64,000 nt of DNA from Thalassolituus alkanivorans. Its GTDB lineage: Bacteria > Pseudomonadota > Gammaproteobacteria > Pseudomonadales > Oceanobacteraceae. The stretch is from assembly GCF_020447205.1 (NCBI RefSeq), contig NZ_JAJAEL010000001.1, forward strand, positions 43,956 to 107,955, in the 5' to 3' direction. Position numbers and translations under genes: made by a program. Below, piece after piece: positions 58,863 to 64,000 of the stretch; within the stretch, counting starts at the first letter, position 1, and the number at the start of each line of letters is the position of its first letter. The notes beneath the pieces were generated by a model that saw nothing but the letters and a program-made list of their open reading frames with translations, did no database searches and was not told the origin of the DNA.

Positions 58863-59327
58863 ATGAAGCCACTTATACCAGTGTTCGCATGTCTGATATT
58901 GGCAGGCTGTGCCGATACTTATCCTGACATTACCAATAACAGCAGCGGTGTTCCTGACCCTGATCCCGCATCCAATGATACGTTTTTCAATGCGGATTAT
59001 ATGGACGATGGTGATACCGCAACCCTGGGGCCGGATGACCGGCAGGATTATTACCGCTTGGCCGGCAGTCGTTTTGAGTCCAGCTATAACGGTACGCTGA
59101 CCATCAGCCTGACCAATATGAACGGTAATGCTGATCTGGAAGTATTTGACCATAACCTGAACCTGCTCAGTTGGTCGCGCACGGAAGGAACAGCTGATGA
59201 AGTGGTGACTCTCTGGTATGACGCCAGTCGTAATACCGATCCTGACAGCCGTGGTCTGCACATGGTTAAGGTCAGCTCGGTGGATGGTAATAATATGAAT
59301 TACACCCTGCGTATCAGTTTTAATTAA
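58863..59327 (+). CDS. Small lipoprotein with PPC-like beta domain
   Basis: A 154-residue protein with lipobox LILAGC (Cys about residue 15) followed by Ala. After a Pro/Asp linker comes a compact beta domain (about 45-154), TATLGPDDRQDYYRLAG through NADLEVFDHNLNLLSW, resembling bacterial pre-peptidase C-terminal (PPC) domains. ATG at 58863 follows GGGGA. First of a three-gene operon; the third gene encodes a related lipoprotein. Function unknown. Confidence 0.72.
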   Translation: MKPLIPVFACLILAGCADTYPDITNNSSGVPDPDPASNDTFFNADYMDDGDTATLGPDDRQDYYRLAGSRFESSYNGTLTISLTNMNGNADLEVFDHNLNLLSWSRTEGTADEVVTLWYDASRNTDPDSRGLHMVKVSSVDGNNMNYTLRISFN

Positions 59328-59336
59328 GGAGTCGTC

Positions 59337-60395
59337 ATGATCAGAATTTCTCTGGCAGTGGCGGCTCTGACCGCAACCGGTGCTGTTACGGCGCAAACGC
59401 AATACGGTGATTATCGCGATTTATCCTACACCTCTTATACTCTGCGTCAGACCGCATGGTCGCCGGATCAGTACGTGGGGGATCTGAAAGATCTGGTGGA
59501 ATTCGGTGATGCATTAGCCCATGTGGTGGAATTCCGCTCGCCGCGTAACAACGCATTCAGCTTTGATCTGGCAGCCGCTGTACGCACCAATGCCGATGGT
59601 GAAACCGAGCTGGAATCTTTTGTCGGTGCGGTAGAAGCCGGCGGTGTATTTTTCCGTCTGGAAAACAGCAGCGCTGAAGGTTATATCCACCCGCAAGACA
59701 GCGATACCCGGTTTAATGGCCAGTACATTATTGGTGAGCGTAAATTCGATGCCGAATATACCCAGTTAAATATCGGTACCGAGGTAGAAGGTAATATGGG
59801 CGCGCGCTGGGGGCTTGGTTATATCGAAGTCAGTCAACCGGCGCAAATCAGCCTGTATACCGCCCGTTCTGGCGGCGGCTATACCGACCGGGCCAACTAT
59901 CCGGATGCATTGGTTGACCCGGAATACACCACCCGTCTGATTGGCCTGTGGTTTGATGTCGATAACCTGCAGGCAGCGATGCACGACCAAAGCGGCTTTG
60001 CCCTCAGCCTGTCTGAAAGTGGTGGCTGGCGTTACGGCCCGGGTCTGACCATGGATGTGACCGTTGGTCTTATGACCGGCCAAAGCAGTGCCAACCTTGA
60101 ACGGGTTGTAAAAGATAATTACGGCCTGAATCTGGAATACGAAGAGCCGGTCGGCATGGGCTGGTCGATCAGTTATAAGCTGGAATACATCGTCGCTTAC
60201 CGCATGCCGGGCAGTAATATCGGGATGTCGTTCGGCGTTGAAGGCCGTGCACTGCAACAGTTCTTCACCACCGAAGATCTTACCGGGGCCGCCAACAGCG
60301 TGGATTCCAATTACGAAGCGGTTGGCCAGTTTGGTATCGGTGATAACACCGTATTCCACTACGGCCCCTTTGTACGACTGGCGTGGGAGATTTAA
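59337..60395 (+). CDS. Putative outer-membrane beta-barrel protein
   Basis: A 352-residue protein with a signal peptide (ISLAVAALTATGAVTAQ, cut near residue 19). The mature part has amphipathic strands of 8-11 residues with many Tyr and Gly (for example GARWGLGYIEVSQ, SISYKLEYIVAY, NIGMSFGVEGRALQ) and ends in FVRLAWEI, close to the aromatic C-terminal pattern of barrel proteins. It lies 9 bases after one lipoprotein gene and 2 bases before another, so the three are probably made together and may form an outer-membrane complex. Confidence 0.68.
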   Translation: MIRISLAVAALTATGAVTAQTQYGDYRDLSYTSYTLRQTAWSPDQYVGDLKDLVEFGDALAHVVEFRSPRNNAFSFDLAAAVRTNADGETELESFVGAVEAGGVFFRLENSSAEGYIHPQDSDTRFNGQYIIGERKFDAEYTQLNIGTEVEGNMGARWGLGYIEVSQPAQISLYTARSGGGYTDRANYPDALVDPEYTTRLIGLWFDVDNLQAAMHDQSGFALSLSESGGWRYGPGLTMDVTVGLMTGQSSANLERVVKDNYGLNLEYEEPVGMGWSISYKLEYIVAYRMPGSNIGMSFGVEGRALQQFFTTEDLTGAANSVDSNYEAVGQFGIGDNTVFHYGPFVRLAWEI

Positions 60396-60397
60396 GT

Positions 60398-60880
60398 ATG
60401 GCAACTCTGAAGCCCGTTATTTTACCGTTACTGGCCCTGACACTGGCTGGATGTATTGGCGAAAATGCCTCATTTGAACAGATTAAAGCAACGGCAACTG
60501 AACCGGCTAATCACAGCCAGAGCAGTGCTAACCGTTTTATAACTCCGGCGAGTGAAAACGGTACCGCCAGCAGTGGCGTGCTCGGGACGCTGGAAGCGGG
60601 AGAAGAAGATTACTACTACGTAGACGTAGATTACTTTGACAGTGGTGACCATGAGTTCCGTTTAACCGGGCTGACCGACGATCTGGATATGACCGTGATT
60701 GACTGGGACGGGCTGGAATATAGCTCTTCAGGTTCCGGTACCGGTGACGAAGTTGTCACCTCGGTCAGTACCAACGGATTAGGATTTTTCAGCGATAAAA
60801 AACGCATTGCTGTAAAAATCAGCGGCAAGACACCAACCTCTACCAGCCGTTTCCGTCTGGAGATGCGTACTACCGACTAA
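60398..60880 (+). CDS. Small lipoprotein, paralogue of the first gene of the operon
   Basis: A 160-residue protein with lipobox LTLAGC (Cys about residue 18) followed by Ile. The beta domain (about 60-160), GVLGTLEAGEEDYYYVDVDY through LDMTVIDWDGLEYSS, parallels the PPC-like domain of the gene at 58863, including the 'DYY' and hydrophobic-Asp strand. GGGAG precedes the ATG at 60398. Terminator follows directly. Confidence 0.72.
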   Translation: MATLKPVILPLLALTLAGCIGENASFEQIKATATEPANHSQSSANRFITPASENGTASSGVLGTLEAGEEDYYYVDVDYFDSGDHEFRLTGLTDDLDMTVIDWDGLEYSSSGSGTGDEVVTSVSTNGLGFFSDKKRIAVKISGKTPTSTSRFRLEMRTTD

Positions 60881-60903
60881 AACCTGAGCTGTAGCGCAGG
60901 CAT

Positions 60904-60945
60904 AAAAAAAACGCCGCTGTGGTTTCCCGCAGCGGCGTTTTTTAT
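60904..60945 (+). terminator. Intrinsic terminator of the lipoprotein/barrel operon
   Basis: CGCCGCTG (60912-60919) pairs with CAGCGGCG (60930-60937), followed by T6. The MITE copy 2 is inserted immediately after the T-run. Confidence 0.9.
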
Positions 60946-61214
60946 TAGGGCCTGTCGACACTTAAGTAAATCCGGCCTGCTGAGAGCCAGTTTTTCTCAG
61001 AACAAGGAGAGAGGAGTGATATTAGAGGGCTAAATGAATGACGAACGACGACGTCAATGGGGGAAACTGGCCTCAGCCCGAAGGGTTATGGCTCAAAATT
61101 CCTCATCCAGCGTTGCTGTTCGCTCGCTTAACCCGTTAGGCCACACTCTCAGCGCCTTGTTTGAGATATTTTTAGCCAATAACAGGCCTGTTTAATTAGT
61201 GTCGACAGGCCCTA
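60946..61214. mobile_element. MITE-like element, copy 2 (265 bp plus TA duplication)
   Basis: Element 60948-61212, same orientation as copy 1 and about nine-tenths identical. Ends are GGGCCTGTCGACACT and its exact complement, flanked by TA on both sides. Where copy 1 has GTTAAC in both ends, this copy has GTCGAC in both ends, so the two ends of each copy changed together. It occupies the gap between the terminator and the 3' end of the YebC-family gene. No coding capacity. Confidence 0.85.
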
Positions 61215-61232
61215 GCTTATTAAAAGCCTGAA

Positions 61233-61955
61233 TCAGCCTTCAAACACACCGTTATGGTAGATGTGCGCAACATCTTCCAGATCGTTCAGCAGGCCAGCGA
61301 AACGCTCGAACTGAGCGATGTCATCGCCGGATACCGGATGCTCGGTCTGTGGCAGATAAGTGATCTCTTCCACCTCGAAATCGATTTCCGGGTTCATCTC
61401 GGTCAGCGCGGTTTTCGCCTTGAAGTAATCGGTTGGCGGCACCAGCACGGTGATCATGCCGTCTTCGCAGTCGATATCCGACACATCCACATCGGCCATC
61501 ATCAGGGCTTCCAGTGCGGCTTCTTCGTCGTCACCGGCAAACACAAACATCGCGCGGTGATCGAACATATGCGACACCGAACCCTGGCTGCCCAGCTTGG
61601 CTTTGCACTTGGAGAAGATGCCACGGATATCACCGAAGGTACGGTTGCCGTTATCGGTCAGGGCGCTGATCAGCACCATGCAGCCGCCGGGGCCGATGCC
61701 TTCGTACAATGCAGGCTGGAAGTCTTCACCGGCGCCGCCTTTGGCTTTGTCGATGGCCTTCTCGATCACGTGGCTTGGCACCTGGTCTTTCTTGGCTTTA
61801 TCGATCAGTCCGCGCAACGACAGGTTGGCAGACGGGTCGACACCACCGTTTTTGGCGCACATATAAATCTCGCGGCCATAACGGGAATACACTTTGGTTT
61901 TTGCTGCGGCCGTTTTGGCCATCGATTCTTTACGGTTCTGGTACGCGCGGCCCAT
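61233..61955 (-). CDS. YebC/PmpR-family transcriptional regulator (YeeN-like)
   Basis: A 240-residue YebC-family protein. The start [20 protein letters not shown] and the blocks [36 protein letters not shown] and [19 protein letters not shown] are characteristic; the N-terminus is closer to the YeeN subgroup than to classical YebC (which begins MAGHSKW). YebC proteins act as regulators or as translation factors at proline-rich stretches. It is not next to ruvC, where classical yebC lies, suggesting a second paralogue. Confidence 0.9.
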   Translation of the reverse strand: MGRAYQNRKESMAKTAAAKTKVYSRYGREIYMCAKNGGVDPSANLSLRGLIDKAKKDQVPSHVIEKAIDKAKGGAGEDFQPALYEGIGPGGCMVLISALTDNGNRTFGDIRGIFSKCKAKLGSQGSVSHMFDHRAMFVFAGDDEEAALEALMMADVDVSDIDCEDGMITVLVPPTDYFKAKTALTEMNPEIDFEVEEITYLPQTEHPVSGDDIAQFERFAGLLNDLEDVAHIYHNGVFEG

Positions 61956-62534
61956 AGGAATTGCTTCTTGTGGCTAATGAAAAAACGCACCGATTGTAAC
62001 CGCTGGGCGCGATGCTGTCTTCTGTGGGGTGAGGGGGGCTGTGGATTCCTGCTTTAGCCATAAAGTGCAGGGACTGATAGGAGTGGCCGTGATCATCCGG
62101 ATATGGCGCTGTTGCGCTGAGCTGAGAGGTGGGAGCGATAGTCGTGGCGTCTGTATACTCTGCTGTCTGTAGCTCCCGCTTTAAGGGGCGCGGAGAAAGG
62201 GGTTCTAGTATTACCCTGTGTACTCTTGGGGCCTGTTGTTTTGGTGGTGAGTCTGTCAGCGACAAGTCTGCAGCTGATGGATACGGATATTGGGCACGCT
62301 CCTATGAATGAGTATGTGAGCACGCAGTTGAAATGTTCGACGGGATCTTTCAGGTGACATGGCATACTTGAGGCGCCTGACAATTCATGATCGGTTGATG
62401 GAATGTGATAGATACCGATGGTTGTGATGTCTCCGAACAGACAGGTGTGGGCGCTGAACTAAAGCATGGATGTACTGCTAGAGCGGTGACTAAATGTCGT
62501 GGAGTCAGGTGGTTTATTTAACAGGGAGTTTATA
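61956..62534. other. Unassigned 579-base gap
   Basis: Between the YebC-family gene and the AT-richer accessory end. Presumably it holds the promoter of the YebC-family gene near 61960-62010. I see no convincing gene, RNA or repeat; short ORFs on both strands look like chance frames. Base composition changes to AT-rich after about 62360. Confidence 0.5.
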
Positions 62535-62867
62535 ATGAAGAAACGAATGCTGGTTGCTTTGATGCTTGTGATCCTGGCTGGATGCTGGGATGCCTCGTTA
62601 ACGCCTGTTTTTGAGAATACGTCAGGGCAGGACGTTGTTCTCAACGTGGTTTACGATAACCAAGAGCGGGCTTATGTTATCAAAAATTCCAGAAATTTTG
62701 TTTTCCCCAATTTGATGGAGGAGCCTGGCTTTAAGCGACTAGAGCTTTTATCTGATAAAAAAATTATCGGCACATATTCGAAGAGCCAGCTTGCTGATTA
62801 TCTTGAGAAATACAGCAGGGAAAAAATTGTTATTCAACCTGGATTAGTGGTGCTGCTACCGAATTGA
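62535..62867 (+). CDS. Small accessory lipoprotein
   Basis: A 110-residue protein with signal peptide and lipobox LAGC (Cys about residue 17) followed by Trp. The mature part is AT-rich in codons and ends in hydrophobic residues; SQLADYLEKYSREKIVI forms a probable helix. AGGGAG lies before the ATG at 62535 (the frame opens earlier at 62499). It precedes an orphan RHS-like tip, so it could be an immunity or companion protein of a lost toxin, but there is no sequence evidence for that. Confidence 0.65.
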   Translation: MKKRMLVALMLVILAGCWDASLTPVFENTSGQDVVLNVVYDNQERAYVIKNSRNFVFPNLMEEPGFKRLELLSDKKIIGTYSKSQLADYLEKYSREKIVIQPGLVVLLPN

Positions 62868-63003
62868 TTTTGGCGGCGGCTGGAAGTGTTATTGACTATG
62901 AATCGTACCAATATTTTTAGTGAGTGTAGTGTCTGTCAGAGTGATCTGTATACTTGTTTTAGTTTATATCAGAGGCAACAAATAGGACGCACATCGTAGC
63001 ACT

Positions 63004-63675
63004 ATGGCAGCAGAAGGCTATGCGGAGTTTGTACCAAGCAAATGGAGCGCGGCAAAAGCCCTTGGTAACGGCCCAGTGGCTCATGCGATGGAGGCGGCGT
63101 TGATTGGCGGGACATCGCAGGTGATTATGGGCGGGGGCACTCAAGGATTTATTAATGGCGCATCAAGTGCGGCGATGTCGAGGTTGTTTAATTACTGTGG
63201 TAAACATGGAAGCAAAGATAACTCTTGCGGTAGTCGAATGCCGGAGACTGCGGATGGAACCGCAATGGATTATGATAACGCTGCAGATCTTTCTGCTGGT
63301 CTTGTAGCCAACAATATCAGTCACTCCTGTGGAAGTTTTGAAGTAAGCGTATGTACTGGTGTGAGAACACTTTTTGGGGGCAGAGAGGTAGAGGCCTTTA
63401 CTCCTGGTACCAGTATGGCTTCAGTTTATGCAGATACGCGATCAGCTGTTGGTCATATTGAAACTTACGCAGATTCGATAGGCTACAAGATCAAAGGGTT
63501 TACCAGAGAAGTATTTAAAATTATCGGGTTTGGGGGGCTTACTGTCGATACGATAGTAAATGCAGGAGCTAATTATAGAGGTGCTAGAGCATGGTGTACT
63601 GCATCCTGTGGCATGGATCGGTGGCACAGAGAGCTTCTATTGGAAAATCAGTTGAAGGCTAAAGGGGATTGGTAG
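63004..63675 (+). CDS. Orphan C-terminal module of an RHS/polymorphic toxin-like protein
   Basis: A 223-residue ORF. The segment HAMEAALIGGTSQVIMGGGT and GFINGASSAAMSRLFNYCG (about 29-64) is the junction typically found at the end of RHS or polymorphic toxin cores just before the variable tip. The following 160 residues (GVRTLFGGREVEAFTPGTSM, IKGFTREVFKIIGFGGL and similar) are unrecognised and could be a toxin tip. The RHS core itself is absent: an in-frame stop lies 18 bases upstream and there is no ribosome site before the ATG, so it is probably a displaced fragment rather than an expressed gene. Confidence 0.5.
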   Translation: MAAEGYAEFVPSKWSAAKALGNGPVAHAMEAALIGGTSQVIMGGGTQGFINGASSAAMSRLFNYCGKHGSKDNSCGSRMPETADGTAMDYDNAADLSAGLVANNISHSCGSFEVSVCTGVRTLFGGREVEAFTPGTSMASVYADTRSAVGHIETYADSIGYKIKGFTREVFKIIGFGGLTVDTIVNAGANYRGARAWCTASCGMDRWHRELLLENQLKAKGDW

Positions 63676-63797
63676 TGTTAAAATACGCTAATAATGTGAA
63701 TTAGTTCAGACCTGATCTGACACTTCTGATTGAAAAGAAGAGAGTTTCCCGTTTTGATAATGGTGTCGAATCAATATCTCAACAAAGGAAACTCTCT

Positions 63798-63905
63798 ATG
63801 CTTGAGTCTAACAATCCCATCATAAAACACAAAGCCGGTTTGCTGAATCTGGCTCAGGAACTCGGTAACGTATCCAAAGCCTGCAAGGTTATGGGTGTGT
63901 CGCGA
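63798..63905 (+). pseudogene. IS481-type transposase, N-terminal fragment
   Basis: ATG at 63798, with AAAGGAAA upstream, starts MLESNNPIIKHKAGLLNLAQ and reaches KACKVMGVSR, the N-terminal helix-turn-helix of IS481-type transposases. After 36 codons the homology stops at CGA (63903-63905), exactly where the end of an IS256-like element begins. The left end of the IS481-type element is probably near 63700 (GTTCAGACCTGATCTGACAC). Confidence 0.75.
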
Positions 63906-64000
63906 GGGTGTTCAAAATTCTGTGTCAGCGAATTACAGATCAATATGAGCGTCTAACCGCCCGGCAAAATGAATCGACAGCTGAGACAGTGTCAGATTCC
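63906..64000. mobile_element. End of an IS256-family element, runs off window
   Basis: GGGTGTTCAAAATTCTGTGT at 63906 has the form of IS256-family terminal repeats. It interrupts the IS481-type transposase. Only this end is inside the window. Confidence 0.6.
63933..64000 (-). CDS. IS256-family (mutator-type) transposase, C-terminus only
   Basis: On the minus strand the frame entering from the right edge ends LSQLSIHFAGRLDAHIDL-stop at 63933, which resembles the 'QLxIxFxxRL' tail of IS256-type transposases. Only 21 codons are visible, so the call rests on this tail and on the terminal repeat just beyond it. Confidence 0.5.
   Translation of the reverse strand, partial: NLTLSQLSIHFAGRLDAHIDL

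Noticed and set aside
62093..62383. 96-codon minus-strand ORF and overlapping plus-strand ORF in the 61956-62534 gap
   Set aside because: Neither has a ribosome site, a domain or gene-like composition.
62898..62999. 33-codon ORF before the RHS-like tip
   Set aside because: No ribosome site, no recognisable features; more likely a chance frame in AT-rich DNA.

Overview
The window is bacterial chromosome around a replication origin. The block mnmE–yidC–yidD–rnpA–rpmH–oriC–dnaA–dnaN–recF–gyrB, followed by glyQ/glyS, gmhB, plsC, trkH/trkA, rsmB, fmt, def, a LysM gene, dprA, tsaC, hemF and aroE, is the gammaproteobacterial (pseudomonad/Oceanospirillales-like) order. GC content, heptose and lipid A genes, and many Lol-type lipoproteins fit a marine Gram-negative such as the Thalassolituus/Oceanobacter group. 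That placement is an inference from gene order and protein character, not a database result. No rRNA or tRNA gene was seen.

Layout. 1–3.0 kb: a truncated lipoprotein gene, a ChrR-like double cupin, a miniature inverted-repeat element (MITE copy 1) and a PF10118 metal-hydrolase-like gene. 3.1–14.0 kb: the origin core, with a DnaA-box cluster at 7.36–7.59 kb and two perfect parS palindromes inside recF. 14.1–15.8 kb: a KAP-type P-loop NTPase next to gyrB, followed by three alternating hairpin arms. 15.9–27.0 kb: an Na+/H+ antiporter-like gene, then the glyQ-glyS-gmhB-plsC cluster (minus strand) split by three plus-strand lipoprotein genes, one carrying a CxxCH haem motif and one AT-rich. 27.3–34.5 kb: a BetT-like transporter, a receiver–TPR/histidine kinase pair, two tandem LpxL-like acyltransferases, and an ECF sigma factor with a tiny ZAS anti-sigma. 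34.5–42.5 kb: trkH, trkA, rsmB, fmt, def, then LysM and dprA.

42.5–53.4 kb is the most unusual part. Between dprA and tsaC sits a minus-strand four-gene operon in which every junction is an ATGA overlap. It encodes (1) an exported protein with a squalene-cyclase-like repeat toroid plus carboxypeptidase-regulatory and Ig-like domains, (2) a 1375-residue exported Ig/cadherin-like protein ending in a glutamine-amidotransferase-like fold, (3) a 1021-residue membrane protein with a transglutaminase-like domain that keeps His and Asp but has Ala where Cys is expected, and (4) a small polytopic membrane protein. Two very small membrane ORFs follow. It looks like a dedicated envelope or surface-protein system and is the best candidate for something undescribed.

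53.6–64.0 kb: tsaC–hemF–aroE–VC0807-family operon; a choice-of-anchor-I lipoprotein with a possible Pho box; a lipoprotein/beta-barrel/lipoprotein operon; MITE copy 2; a YebC-family gene; then accessory DNA with a small lipoprotein, an orphan RHS-like toxin tip, and an IS481-type transposase fragment cut by an IS256-type element that runs off the right edge.
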